Origin: Gammaproteobacteria bacterium
GTDB lineage: Bacteria; Pseudomonadota; Gammaproteobacteria; Pseudomonadales; Pseudohongiellaceae
Assembly: GCA_026710425.1 (NCBI GenBank)
Contig: JAPORB010000230.1
Span: 1-37,619 of the forward strand
DNA length: 37,619 nt
Reading direction: 5' to 3'
A program made the translations under genes and the position numbers. The notes beneath the pieces are model-generated. The model was not told where the DNA came from. It was given only the letters and a program-made list of their open reading frames with translations, and searched no databases. Position 1 is the first letter of the stretch; each line of letters opens with the position of its first letter. Below are positions 20,036 to 30,561 of this stretch, in pieces.

Positions 20036-21207
20036 ACATGGCGACGGCAGTAAAAATGCCGCAGGCTGAGAGGTCGGGATCACCGCCGAACCTGCTCTTG
20101 GTGGTGCTTTGCCTGCTGTTGACAATCGGTCTGTTGATGATGACATCGGCCTCACTGGAAATTGCCGGCAGTCAGTACGGTGATTCCTTCTATTATTTCA
20201 AGCGACAGTTGTTGTTTGTCGGTATTGGTCTTGGTGTTCTGGTGATTACCCTGCATATACCAATGAGATTTTGGTATCGAATGGGATACCCCTTGCTGTT
20301 GGTTTCAGTTTGCTTGCTCTGGCTGGTGCTTTATGTAGGCAAGAATGTCGGCGGTAGTGTGCGTTGGCTTGATCTTGGAGTCTTCAATCTGCAGCCCTCG
20401 GAGATGGCCAAGGTCTTTGTCGTTCTTTTCACAGCGGCTTATCTGGAAAGACATATTGAAAAGGTGAGGGAACGCTGGCTGGCCTTGTTCATTCTGCTGG
20501 GCTTGGTCAGTGTGGCAGTCGGCTTGATTTTGCTGGAACCAGATCATGGGGTTTCGGGGATTATGGTGGTTACCGTTTTCTGCATGATCTTTCTGGCCGG
20601 TATAAAAATAGGTCGATTAATGGTGATGCTCACCCTTGGCATAGTCGCCTTGGTCAGTTATGCACAGATGAAATCCTATGAGTATTTGATTGCCCGGTTT
20701 CAATCCTTTCTCGAACCCTGTGCACCCGAGTATGTTTACAGCAGCGGGTATCAGCTATGTCAGGCTCTCATTGGCTTTGGCCGGGGTGAATGGTATGGCG
20801 TGGGGCTGGGAAGCAGCATTCAAAAACTGTATTTTCTGCCTGAGGCTCATAATGATTTTTTACTGGCAATCATTGGAGAGGAGCTAGGGCTGCTGGGTGT
20901 TGCGGCAGTAATCCTCTTGTTCTGTTTGCTGGTAGGCAAGGGATTTTCCATCGCTGGTAAGGCACAGCAGTCGGGCAATCTGTTTAACGGCTTTGTCGCC
21001 TATGGTATCAGCCTGCTGTTTGCCGGTTATTCTCTATACCACATTGGCATGAATATTGGCCTGTTACCTACTAAAGGTCTGACCTTGCCGTTTTTAAGCT
21101 ATGGCGGTTCAAATCTGATCATGGCCTGCTTTCAGCTGGCCTTGTTATTGCGCATTCAGTTCGAAACGACAGCCGCCACCCGGTTGTCTCAAAGGTTACC
21201 GGCATGA
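20032..21207 (+). CDS. ftsW: Lipid II polymerase / SEDS protein FtsW
   Basis: ATGA overlap with murD; FNLQPSEMAKVFVVLFTAAYL, LEPDHGVSGIMVV, AHNDFLLAIIGEELG, TKGLTLPFLSYGGSNLI. Confidence 0.95.
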   Translation: MNMATAVKMPQAERSGSPPNLLLVVLCLLLTIGLLMMTSASLEIAGSQYGDSFYYFKRQLLFVGIGLGVLVITLHIPMRFWYRMGYPLLLVSVCLLWLVLYVGKNVGGSVRWLDLGVFNLQPSEMAKVFVVLFTAAYLERHIEKVRERWLALFILLGLVSVAVGLILLEPDHGVSGIMVVTVFCMIFLAGIKIGRLMVMLTLGIVALVSYAQMKSYEYLIARFQSFLEPCAPEYVYSSGYQLCQALIGFGRGEWYGVGLGSSIQKLYFLPEAHNDFLLAIIGEELGLLGVAAVILLFCLLVGKGFSIAGKAQQSGNLFNGFVAYGISLLFAGYSLYHIGMNIGLLPTKGLTLPFLSYGGSNLIMACFQLALLLRIQFETTAATRLSQRLPA

Positions 21208-22304
21208 TGGAACCGGGAAGAATGACCGTGCTAATCATGGCCGCAGGAACCGGAGGTCACGTTTTCCCGGCCCTATCTATCGCCGAAGCCTTGCGCAACA
21301 GATCCATTTATGTGGAATGGCTGGGTACACCTCAGGGAATGGAAAACCGCTTGCTGGCCAAAACGGACATACGACTGCATCAGGTGTCGGTACAAGGGTT
21401 GCGCGGGGCCGGAATCAGGCGATTGCTGAGGGCACCGCTGGATTTGCTGAAAGCCTTTTTTGCTTCGCTGAAGGTCATAAGGCAAGTGCAACCGAGCTGT
21501 GTGATTGGCATGGGTGGATTTGTTTGTGGTCCGGCCGGACTGGCCTGCAGGTTTCGAGGCATACCGTTGCTGCTGCACGAACAGAATGCAGTGGCAGGCC
21601 TGACCAATCGTCTGCTGGCTCCTCTCGCCACCAATGTGTTGGAATCCTTTCCGGGTACCTTCAGATCAAAATCCAAAGTTCGCCTTACCGGCAATCCGCT
21701 ACGAAAGTCCGTGCTCCGCCATGCGGTGGCAAAACCGCGGCAGGACGCATCAGAGGCATTGCGATTGCTGATACTGGGTGGTAGTCAGGGCGCACAGATA
21801 ATCAACCGTGTTCTGCCTGGCATGATTGCTGACTTTACCGGAAGTGCCGGTTTGCTCACCTACCATCAAACAGGTATCGCGGGTCTTGAGCAAGCGGTTG
21901 CCGACTATGGGGAGGCCGGAATCGACATTGATGATAGTCATCGGGTTGTTGGCTTTGTTGAGGACATGTCGGCGGCTTATGCCTGGGCCGATCTGGTGCT
22001 ATGCCGTTCTGGGGCGAGTACTGTTTTTGAAATTGCAGCGGCTGGCTTGCCAGCGATTTTTGTGCCCTACCCTTACCATAAGGATCAGCAACAATTGCTG
22101 AATGCCCGCTGGTTGAGCGAATCAGGTGCAGCCGTGATCATACGACAGGAAGAGCTTGAGGTTGCCACCCTGCTCAAGTTGCTACATAACCTGGATGCTG
22201 ATCGGGAAACATTAGGTCAAATGGCAGTAAAGGCGAGTAGCAAAGCGATTCTGGATGCGGATCAGCGCATTGTCGATGTCTGTTTGGAGGTGCTGCATGG
22301 CTAG
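21204..22304 (+). CDS. murG: UDP-GlcNAc transferase MurG
   Basis: [102 protein letters not shown]. Confidence 0.97.
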   Translation: MMEPGRMTVLIMAAGTGGHVFPALSIAEALRNRSIYVEWLGTPQGMENRLLAKTDIRLHQVSVQGLRGAGIRRLLRAPLDLLKAFFASLKVIRQVQPSCVIGMGGFVCGPAGLACRFRGIPLLLHEQNAVAGLTNRLLAPLATNVLESFPGTFRSKSKVRLTGNPLRKSVLRHAVAKPRQDASEALRLLILGGSQGAQIINRVLPGMIADFTGSAGLLTYHQTGIAGLEQAVADYGEAGIDIDDSHRVVGFVEDMSAAYAWADLVLCRSGASTVFEIAAAGLPAIFVPYPYHKDQQQLLNARWLSESGAAVIIRQEELEVATLLKLLHNLDADRETLGQMAVKASSKAILDADQRIVDVCLEVLHG

Positions 22305-23718
22305 AGCGGTCGCCGTGCATCGGGTACCGGAGATGCGTCGCATTAAAAGGATTCACTTTGTAGGCATTGGCGGTGCTGGCATGTGCGGTATTGCCGAGGT
22401 GCTTCTGAATCAGGGCTATCGCATTACCGGTTCGGATCAGAAACGCTCGATGAATACCGATCGCCTGAAAAAGATGGGGGCCCGCATCTTCATTGGTCAC
22501 GAGGCTACACACATCAACAGTGCTCACGCAGTGGTGCACTCTAGTGCCATCAGGCGCAACAACCCTGAGTTGCGGGCTGCCATAAAGCAGGGCAAACCCC
22601 TGATTGGCCGCGCCGAGATGCTGGCTGAGCTAATGCGATACCGGCACGCCATCGCCATTGCCGGCACTCATGGCAAAACCACCACCACCAGCATGCTGGC
22701 CTCGATACTGGCCGAGGGTGGACTGGATCCTACTTTCGTTATTGGCGGGTTGTTGAACAGCACCGGCAGCAATGCCCGACTGGGGGAAAGTCGTTATCTT
22801 GTGGCCGAGGCCGACGAAAGCGATGCCTCTTTTATGCATCTGCAGCCAATGGTGGCAGTAGTAACAAATATAGAGGCTGAACATTTGGGGACCTATGAGG
22901 GTGATTTTGAAAATCTGAAAAATCACTTTATAGATTTTCTGCACAATCTGCCGTTTTATGGACTGGCTGTGTTGTGTATAGATGATCCGGTGGTCCGCAG
23001 TATAGTGCCGAAAATTTCAAGGCCAAAACTCACCTATGGGTTTTCCAAGGGTGCTGATTACCGCTTGGTCAATTTTCGGCAACAGGGACTGACTACCCGG
23101 TTCGAGGTGCTTAGGCCAGGCCGTAAAAGATCGCTCAGTATTACTCTGGGTATGCCTGGCAGCCACAATGCCTTGAATGCAACGGCAGCCATTGCCGTGG
23201 CCACAGATGAAGGAATCGCGGACAACTTGATTAAGCGCGGCATCCGCGCTTTCTCCGGAGTTGGCAGACGATTCGAAGTGCATGGCACTTTCCGCTATGC
23301 CAACGGTCTGGTTACGTTGGTCGATGATTATGGCCATCATCCATCGGAGGTGGCACTGACCCACCAGGCACTGAGGGCGGCCTGGCCCGGACAGCGTCTG
23401 GTGATGGTTTTTCAGCCACATCGTTACAGCCGCACGGCAGATTTGTATGACGATTTTGTTGAGGTGCTCAGTGGTGCCGATGTGCTGCTGCTTCTGGAAG
23501 TGTATGCGGCCGGGGAGCAGCGCATTGCTGGTGCTGATTCCCGTAGCCTTTGCCGCAGTATTCGTCTGCGGGGCAAGGTGGATCCGGTCTATGTGCGCCA
23601 CGAAGACCATGTAGGTCGAGTTCTGGCTGATATTTTGCGTCCGGGGGATGTGATTCTGACTCAGGGAGCGGGCAGTGTTGGCAGTCTTTCAAGAAAGCTG
23701 GCGGAGCAAGGATTTTGA
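22297..23718 (+). CDS. murC: UDP-MurNAc:L-alanine ligase MurC
   Basis: [85 protein letters not shown] at 22297 overlaps murG. Confidence 0.96.
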   Translation: MARAVAVHRVPEMRRIKRIHFVGIGGAGMCGIAEVLLNQGYRITGSDQKRSMNTDRLKKMGARIFIGHEATHINSAHAVVHSSAIRRNNPELRAAIKQGKPLIGRAEMLAELMRYRHAIAIAGTHGKTTTTSMLASILAEGGLDPTFVIGGLLNSTGSNARLGESRYLVAEADESDASFMHLQPMVAVVTNIEAEHLGTYEGDFENLKNHFIDFLHNLPFYGLAVLCIDDPVVRSIVPKISRPKLTYGFSKGADYRLVNFRQQGLTTRFEVLRPGRKRSLSITLGMPGSHNALNATAAIAVATDEGIADNLIKRGIRAFSGVGRRFEVHGTFRYANGLVTLVDDYGHHPSEVALTHQALRAAWPGQRLVMVFQPHRYSRTADLYDDFVEVLSGADVLLLLEVYAAGEQRIAGADSRSLCRSIRLRGKVDPVYVRHEDHVGRVLADILRPGDVILTQGAGSVGSLSRKLAEQGF

Positions 23719-23777
23719 AATTTCTAATTTATTGATTTTGATGGAATAACTACTTCTTATGGGTCAAGAAAGCCGTC

Positions 23778-24731
23778 ATGAGTACGATATTTAGAGAACA
23801 GGTACTGAGTCGGGCAGGCCGGATTGCTGTGCTTATGGGCGGAACTTCTATGGAACGTGAGATTTCATTGCAGAGCGGCCAGGCAGTGGCGGCGGGCTTG
23901 CAGAGGCTTGGGCTGGAGGTAACCACCATTGATGTGGGCGAAGATTTGATTGGACAACTACAAGCGGCCAGCCCAGATCTGGTCTTTAATCTGCTGCATG
24001 GCACTGTCGGCGAAGATGGTGTCATTCAGGGCTTGCTGGAAATTCTGGGAGTGCCTTATACGGGAAGCGGAGTGCTTGCCTCGGCACTGGCCATGGACAA
24101 GCACAAGTGCAAGCTACTCTGGAAACAGGTTGGCCTGAACACTGCGGATCACCAGATATTGCAAGACGACTCGCCTTGGCAGCACCTGATCAGTGACTAC
24201 GGCAAGCTTGTGGTCAAGCCCGTCAATGGCGGTTCCAGCCTCGGTATTGCCATTGTAGATAATGCTGGGGCTTTGCAGGCAGAGTACCTACAGGCAAAGC
24301 AATATGATCAGCAGGTCATGGCGGAGCAGTGGCTGTCAGGCCCCGAATATTCCATTGGTGTGCTAGGGGATCGTTTGTTGCCAACCGTGCTGCTGCAGAC
24401 CGAACGCGAGTTTTATGACTATGAGGCGAAATATGTTGATCAGACTACTCGAATGATTTGCCCGGTTGATTTGCCATCCGAGCAGCTAACAGTCCTTAAA
24501 AGCCTGGCCCGGCAGGCCTATGACAGTCTTGAGCTAAGTGGGCTGGCGCGGGTTGACCTAATGCAGGGCGCTGATGGCGAGTTTTATCTGCTGGAGGCCA
24601 ATAGCATCCCGGGCATGACCTCACATAGCATCGTGCCGGCATCGGCGGCAAGTGCTGGTATCGGTTTTGATGAGTTATTGTTACAAATTCTTGAATGTGA
24701 ATTTCAAAACAAAATGGGGCATTTACACTGA
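23778..24731 (+). CDS. ddlB: D-alanine:D-alanine ligase
   Basis: AVLMGGTSMEREISLQSGQAV, LHGTVGEDGVIQGLLEILGVPYTGSGVLASALAMDK, VVKPVNGGSSLGI, YLLEANSIPGMTSHSIVPASA. Confidence 0.96.
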   Translation: MSTIFREQVLSRAGRIAVLMGGTSMEREISLQSGQAVAAGLQRLGLEVTTIDVGEDLIGQLQAASPDLVFNLLHGTVGEDGVIQGLLEILGVPYTGSGVLASALAMDKHKCKLLWKQVGLNTADHQILQDDSPWQHLISDYGKLVVKPVNGGSSLGIAIVDNAGALQAEYLQAKQYDQQVMAEQWLSGPEYSIGVLGDRLLPTVLLQTEREFYDYEAKYVDQTTRMICPVDLPSEQLTVLKSLARQAYDSLELSGLARVDLMQGADGEFYLLEANSIPGMTSHSIVPASAASAGIGFDELLLQILECEFQNKMGHLH

Positions 24732-24775
24732 AGGGATCTGATTCTGTTCCTTAGATAAAACAGGTTAATGGTGAG

Positions 24776-25597
24776 ATGACTAAAGATTCGGCAACAGTGC
24801 ATGCAACCCGCCAAGGTACCGGCTGGGGTGCAGGTCGCAGCGATCAACCGCTGAACCCGGCATCAGGATTGAGGCTGAAGCTGTTTGTGCTGATGTTGCT
24901 GGCCGGAGCTCTGAGTGTACTGATTGTCCTGAACTTCGACCGTCTGAATGGCACTATCAATCAGCCAGTGACGCGAGTAATGATGGAAAGCCAATGGCAA
25001 CAGATTGATGAGACAGAAGTGCAACCCATGTTGGGTGACTTTATGGGGGTCGGTTTTTTTGAGTTTGATATGCAGGGAGTAAAACACAGGCTGCAGCAGC
25101 ATCCATGGGTTCGGCGAGCCAGCGTGAAGAAAGTCTGGCCGAATGGGGTCGCTATATCCTTGCTCGAACAAGTCGCTATTGCCCGCTGGGGTGAGAATCA
25201 GTTGCTCAATCAATACGGAGAAATCTTCAGTCCTGATTCCACAGTCGGCCTCGCTGGTCTGCCGCAACTGGACGGACCGGAGTCTGCCCAAGTCAGGGTG
25301 ATGGAGCAGTTCCACGTTATCAGTCAGTTGTTTCTGCAGTCCGGGTTGCGGGTGACTGCCCTCAGTTTGAGCGAAAGAGGTAACTGGGAGCTTGAGTTGA
25401 ATGGAAGAACTCGAGTGACCGCAGGTCGGGAAGAGGTGCTGGCTAGGCTGAATCGATTTCTCAGATTATACGATCAGTTGGAGACTGAAACCTTGTCTGA
25501 CATCGCATCGGTTGATTTGCGGTATGACAACGGCATTGCGATTCGGCCAACGGCAGCTGACATGATCGCTTACGGGGATAAAGTTGGTGAACGCTAG
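24776..25597 (+). CDS. ftsQ: Cell division protein FtsQ
   Basis: Single TM then POTRA-like GFFEFDMQGVKHRLQQHPWVRRASVKKVWPNGVAISLLEQVAIARWGENQLLNQYGEIFSP; between ddl and ftsA. Confidence 0.93.
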   Translation: MTKDSATVHATRQGTGWGAGRSDQPLNPASGLRLKLFVLMLLAGALSVLIVLNFDRLNGTINQPVTRVMMESQWQQIDETEVQPMLGDFMGVGFFEFDMQGVKHRLQQHPWVRRASVKKVWPNGVAISLLEQVAIARWGENQLLNQYGEIFSPDSTVGLAGLPQLDGPESAQVRVMEQFHVISQLFLQSGLRVTALSLSERGNWELELNGRTRVTAGREEVLARLNRFLRLYDQLETETLSDIASVDLRYDNGIAIRPTAADMIAYGDKVGER

Positions 25598-25644
25598 TTC
25601 CAGTAATAATGGCCACCCGCAATCAGTGGCAGGTGTAAGCGTTC

Positions 25645-26883
25645 ATGAATGATACGACTGGTCAGAACATGATCGTTGGTCTGGATATTGGCACCTCCAA
25701 GGTGGTTGCGATTGTGGGTGACATCAGTGAGGAGGGGAGCCTGCAAATTATCGGTTTCGGAAGCCATCAGTCACGGGGCCTGAAAAAGGGAGCGGTGGTC
25801 AATATCGAATCCACCGTTGAATCTATCCAACGTGCTGTTGAGCAGGCAGAGCTGATGGCCGGTTGCCAAATTCATTCGGTGTATGCAGGTATTGCCGGTA
25901 GTCATATTCGCAGTATGAACTCTCATGGCATTGTTGCCATCAGGGATGGCGAGGTTATGAAAGCCGATATCGAAAGGGTAATTGATGCAGCCCAGGCTGT
26001 GGCCATCCCGGCCGATCAGAAGGTGCTGCATATTCTGCCCCAGGAGTACATTATTGATAGCCAGGAAGGGGTTAAGGAACCGCTGGGCATGTCTGGAGTT
26101 CGTCTTGAGGCAAAGGTGCATCTAGTCACTTGTGCCACCAATGCCATGCAGAACATCGAAAAATGCATTCGGAGATGCGGTCTGGAAACCGAGGAAATCA
26201 TCCTTGAACAACTGGCCTCCAGTTATTCGGTCTTAACAGAGGATGAGCGCGAACTTGGTGTGGGTCTGGTCGATATAGGTGGTGGAACCACGGATATTGC
26301 GGTTTTCACCAACGGAGCGATTCGACATACCGGTGTCATACCAATTGCTGGTGATCAGGTAACCAACGATATCGCGATGGCATTACGAACACCCACAGAA
26401 CATGCAGAAGAGATCAAGGTTAAATATGCCTGTGCCCTGACACAATTGGCGAGTTCCGAGGACACCATCAAGGTGCCCAGTGTCAGCGATCGACCACCGC
26501 GTGAACTGTCTCGCCAAGCACTGGCCAAGGTGGTGGAAGCTCGCTATGACGAATTGTTCAACCTGGTTGCGGCTGAATTGAGACGCAGCGGTTTTGATCA
26601 GTTGCTTGCTGCAGGTGTGGTTCTGACTGGGGGTACCAGCAAAATGGAAGGCGTGGTGGAACTGGCCGAGGAAATTTTTCATGTGCCGGTACGGACCGGA
26701 GCACCATACAACATCACTGGCCTCACGGACATTGTAAAAAACCCGATCCATTCGACGGGTGTCGGGCTGTTGCTCAGCGGTCTTAAGCAATTTCAGGAGC
26801 GTGATGGCATGGAACCGAAAGTGGAGCATCAGCAGGTGCATTTGATGGGCAAAGTCAAGAGATGGTTCAAGACCAATTTCTAG
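25645..26883 (+). CDS. ftsA: Cell division protein FtsA
   Basis: MIVGLDIGTSKVVAIVGDI, GVGLVDIGGGTTDIAVFTNGAIRHTGVIPIAGDQVTNDIA, VVLTGGTSKMEGVVELAEEIF. Confidence 0.97.
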   Translation: MNDTTGQNMIVGLDIGTSKVVAIVGDISEEGSLQIIGFGSHQSRGLKKGAVVNIESTVESIQRAVEQAELMAGCQIHSVYAGIAGSHIRSMNSHGIVAIRDGEVMKADIERVIDAAQAVAIPADQKVLHILPQEYIIDSQEGVKEPLGMSGVRLEAKVHLVTCATNAMQNIEKCIRRCGLETEEIILEQLASSYSVLTEDERELGVGLVDIGGGTTDIAVFTNGAIRHTGVIPIAGDQVTNDIAMALRTPTEHAEEIKVKYACALTQLASSEDTIKVPSVSDRPPRELSRQALAKVVEARYDELFNLVAAELRRSGFDQLLAAGVVLTGGTSKMEGVVELAEEIFHVPVRTGAPYNITGLTDIVKNPIHSTGVGLLLSGLKQFQERDGMEPKVEHQQVHLMGKVKRWFKTNF

Positions 26884-26975
26884 GTATCGAAGTAAGACCG
26901 GCGGGGCAGAAAACCGGTAGATCCAAAAAAATAGATAAAAATCAGAAAAGCAGTTTCACAGAGCGAGGGCGTTGT

Positions 26976-28109
26976 ATGTTTGAATTAGTTGATAAAGTTC
27001 CATCAACTCCGGTAATCAAGGTCATCGGGGTGGGCGGTGGCGGCGGTAACGCTGTCCATCACATGATTAAAAGTCAAGTCGAGGGCGTTAATTTTGTTTG
27101 TGCCAATACCGATGCACAGGCCTTGAAAAATCTTGATGCCAAGACTGTGCTGCAAATGGGCAGCAATATCACCAAGGGGCTGGGGGCGGGTGCGGATCCG
27201 GAAATAGGACGCAAGGCGGCCCAAGAGGATAAGGATCAGATTTACAGTATCCTGGAAGGGTCGGATATGGTGTTCATTGCCGCCGGTATGGGGGGTGGTA
27301 CTGGGACCGGGGCTGCACCAGTAGTGGCAGAGATGGCCAAGGAGATGGGTATTTTGACTGTCGCCGTGGTAACCCGACCGTTTCCTTTTGAGGGTCGGAA
27401 GCGTTCGATAATTGCAGATGCAGGGATTGACGAACTCACCGAGCAGGTGGATTCCCTGATAACAATTCCCAATGAAAAATTAATGGAGGTGCTGGGTCAG
27501 GAGACTACCCTGCTCGAGGCATTTAGGGCTGCCAATGATGTTTTACTGGGAGCTGTGAAAGGAATAGCCGACTTGATCATGCGACCAGGCATGATCAATG
27601 TGGATTTTGCCGACGTAAGGACAGTTATGTCTGAAATGGGCATGGCGATGATGGGTACGGGATCCGCCAGCGGCAGGGGCGGGGCCTGTGAAGCAGCCAG
27701 ATCTGCCATCTGTTCACCGTTGCTTGAGGACATCAACTTGCAGGGTGCCCGCGGCATACTGGTTAACATTACGGCGGATGAAAACCTGTCTCTGGGGCAG
27801 TTTTCCGAAGTGGGGGATACCGTCAAGGAATTTGCCTCAGAGGAAGCTACCTTGGTAGTGGGCACAGTAATTGATCCGACCCTGGTCGATGAATTGCGGG
27901 TCACCGTGGTGGCTACTGGACTGGATGGTCAGCCGATGCGGCCTAAAAAGGTTGTTGATAACAGCAAAGCAGATACTGCCAAAAGAGACTGGTCGGGCAG
28001 TGGGCGCGCCCAGACCGAGCCTCGCGCTGGGCTGGGGCGCGCCCCGGGAAATTTTGCCGATGAGGACTATCTGGACATCCCGGCCTTTCTGCGTCAGCAG
28101 GCAGACTAG
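26976..28109 (+). CDS. ftsZ: Cell division GTPase FtsZ
   Basis: KVIGVGGGGGNAVHHMI, AAGMGGGTGTGAAPVVAEMAK, TRPFPFEGRKR, C-terminal DEDYLDIPAFLRQQAD. Confidence 0.97.
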   Translation: MFELVDKVPSTPVIKVIGVGGGGGNAVHHMIKSQVEGVNFVCANTDAQALKNLDAKTVLQMGSNITKGLGAGADPEIGRKAAQEDKDQIYSILEGSDMVFIAAGMGGGTGTGAAPVVAEMAKEMGILTVAVVTRPFPFEGRKRSIIADAGIDELTEQVDSLITIPNEKLMEVLGQETTLLEAFRAANDVLLGAVKGIADLIMRPGMINVDFADVRTVMSEMGMAMMGTGSASGRGGACEAARSAICSPLLEDINLQGARGILVNITADENLSLGQFSEVGDTVKEFASEEATLVVGTVIDPTLVDELRVTVVATGLDGQPMRPKKVVDNSKADTAKRDWSGSGRAQTEPRAGLGRAPGNFADEDYLDIPAFLRQQAD

Positions 28110-28215
28110 GTGGCTGCTGGTTATATCAGCAAACACGGCTAGATGGAGGTCAGGTACCACTAGATGTTGTGAACCGTTAACTTGCGGGCTACTATATGTG
28201 GGAGTGAGAAGATAT

Positions 28216-28244
28216 TTGAGATATCGTGGCAGAAAAAGTGATAC
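28216..28244 (+). promoter_or_regulatory. Candidate sigma70 promoter in the ftsZ-lpxC intergenic region (TTGAGA -N17- TGATAC)
   Basis: Pattern reading only; located in a 423-bp intergenic gap ahead of lpxC. Confidence 0.3.
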
Positions 28245-28532
28245 AATCAGAAGGTTAAGTTCGGCGCAAAAGGCAGGACATTAATTTCTGTGACATTGCC
28301 AACATCTTGAAATCTGATGATTTGCAACAATTCTTTCTGTTCAGAGCGAGGAGTATGGTGGCGAAACCGGGATGTCTCAGGCCCTAATTGATAGTCTGAA
28401 CATTGCAGCAGTGCCTAAATTGGCTTAGTGGAATAAATAATAAAAACAAAGTCAGCCTGGAACTGAATCGGGCTGTGATTGTCTCATTGAAAAGGCCTGC
28501 AGAATGCCTGTTTCCAATTCTGTATTGAAATC

Positions 28533-29444
28533 ATGCTAAATCAGAGAACTCTTAAGAATACCATCCGCGCCACTGGAGTGGGGTTACACACTGGTGAGAA
28601 AGTTTACCTTACTCTGCGTCCAGCACCGGTCAATACGGGAATCGTGTTCAGCCGGGTAGATCTGGATCCAGTTGTTCAGATTGATGCGCGTGCCAGCAAT
28701 GTAGGTGATACCACTCTTTCAACCACCCTGGTCAAGGATGATGTGCGAATCAGCACCATTGAGCACCTTATGTCTGCCATGTCAGGCTTAGGTATTGATA
28801 ATGCTTTTGTTGATGTCAGTGCACCGGAAGTGCCAATTATGGACGGCAGTGCCGGTCCCTTTGTTTTTCTGATCCAGTCTGCTGGCATTGAAGAGCAGTC
28901 TGCTGCGAAAAAGTTTATCAAGATAAAGCGTCCGATCTGCCTTGAGCAGGACGAAAAGTTTGTCAGCCTGAAGCCTTTTGATGGTTTTAAGGTGAGTTAC
29001 ACACTATTGTATGACCATCCGGTTCACAAGAAGCACACCAAGAGTGCGAGCATTGATTTCTCCAGCACCTCGTTCGTCAAGGAAGTGAGCAGAGCTCGAA
29101 CCTTCGGCTTTATGCATGAATTTGAGGAACTGCGCAATCGCAATCTGGCACTGGGTGCGAGCATGAATAATGTGATTGCCGTCGGAGATTACAAGGTGCT
29201 CAATGAAGATGGATTGCGCTACCACGATGAGTTTGTCAAGCACAAGATTCTCGATTCCATCGGAGATCTGTATTTACTTGGAAAGAGCCTGATTGGCGAG
29301 TTCACTGGCTACAAATCAGGGCATGCACTGAACAATGCCTTACTAAGAATGCTGGAAGTCAATGCGGATGCCTGGGAAATCATCTCGTTTGACACAGCCA
29401 AGGAAGTGCCAATTTCTTATATAAGACCAGTGCTGGCGGCCTGA
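28533..29444 (+). CDS. lpxC: UDP-3-O-acyl-N-acetylglucosamine deacetylase LpxC
   Basis: [112 protein letters not shown]. Confidence 0.97.
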   Translation: MLNQRTLKNTIRATGVGLHTGEKVYLTLRPAPVNTGIVFSRVDLDPVVQIDARASNVGDTTLSTTLVKDDVRISTIEHLMSAMSGLGIDNAFVDVSAPEVPIMDGSAGPFVFLIQSAGIEEQSAAKKFIKIKRPICLEQDEKFVSLKPFDGFKVSYTLLYDHPVHKKHTKSASIDFSSTSFVKEVSRARTFGFMHEFEELRNRNLALGASMNNVIAVGDYKVLNEDGLRYHDEFVKHKILDSIGDLYLLGKSLIGEFTGYKSGHALNNALLRMLEVNADAWEIISFDTAKEVPISYIRPVLAA

Positions 29445-29534
29445 ATTGGGCAGAGTTGACTTGGTATATCAGAAAATTCTGTTTTATGAGGTGGAGTGTG
29501 CTACCAGAGCCGAAAGAACAGGATCAACCAGATC

Positions 29535-30464
29535 ATGAAAATAATCTTCGTTGATCAACGTCATGGCAACACCCGAACCCTGGTCCTCAAGGGCTGGGTC
29601 AAGGGATTGCTGTCACTTTGCCTGCTGGGAGCCCCGGTAGCCTTGGGCTATTGTGGATATCTGCTGGCCATCTCCCACAATGCTGACATTGTAACCGAAG
29701 AAACAGCCCGAAACTGGGAACGCCAAATCGAAGTGCAAGCCGATCAGCTTGCTGAGATAAGGGAAAAATCCCAACAGCATCTGGATGCACTAACGTTGCG
29801 TCTGGCCATGTTGCAGGCCCGCCTAGTCAGGTTAGATGCCGTAGGTGAACGCATTACTTCTATCGCCAAGCTGGATGATGGCGAGTTCGATTTCAGTCAG
29901 CCGGTTCCGGTCGGTGGACCTGGCATCAAACAGCCAGATTCCTACTCGGAAGCCGAAATTTTATCAGCGGTCGATGTGCTGGAAAGACAGCTGCAAGATC
30001 GCCAGCAACAACTTGAGATTCTTGAAAATCTCATGCTTGACCGACAGTTCCAGTCGGAAGTCGTCATTGGTGGGCGACCGGTTCGTGATGGCTGGATTGC
30101 CTCACAATTTGGACGACGACCTGATCCTTTTACTGGTCGGCTGTCTTTTCACACTGGCATTGACTTTACCACCGGTAAGGAAGGGGCCGATATTATAACC
30201 GTAGGCTCAGGCGTGGTGACCTGGTCTGGTCCCCGTTCCGAATATGGTCTGATGGTTGAAGTCAACCATGGGAATGGCATGGCTACCCGTTATGCTCATG
30301 CTGAAAAACTGCTGGTTGAAGTTGGCGACATTGTGAAGAAAGGACAGACTATCGCTTTAGTAGGCTCCACTGGTCGATCCACCGGACCACACGTCCATTT
30401 CGAAGTGTATAAAAATGGTCGGATAGTAGATCCGGCCACCTATATCCACCGCACCGCCAGATAA
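29535..30464 (+). CDS. M23-family metallopeptidase, membrane anchored
   Basis: N-terminal TM, coiled region, then GWIASQFGRRPDPFTGRLSFHTGIDFTTGKEGADIITVGSGVVTWSGPRSEYGLMVEVNHGNGMATRYAHAEKLLVEVGD...GSTGRSTGPHVHFEVYKNG (HxxxD and HxH motifs). Confidence 0.93.
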   Translation: MKIIFVDQRHGNTRTLVLKGWVKGLLSLCLLGAPVALGYCGYLLAISHNADIVTEETARNWERQIEVQADQLAEIREKSQQHLDALTLRLAMLQARLVRLDAVGERITSIAKLDDGEFDFSQPVPVGGPGIKQPDSYSEAEILSAVDVLERQLQDRQQQLEILENLMLDRQFQSEVVIGGRPVRDGWIASQFGRRPDPFTGRLSFHTGIDFTTGKEGADIITVGSGVVTWSGPRSEYGLMVEVNHGNGMATRYAHAEKLLVEVGDIVKKGQTIALVGSTGRSTGPHVHFEVYKNGRIVDPATYIHRTAR

Positions 30465-30561
30465 TCCCACCCCGATAGTCTCCCATGCCTGAGGCATCCG
30501 CAACGACCGCGGGTTGCCTGTTTCGCATCAGTATAGTTATTTCCAGACTTCGGACAGATTG

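Noticed and set aside
23017-23610. 197-aa reverse-strand ORF antisense to murC
   Set aside because: Shadow ORF of a clear murC; no family features.
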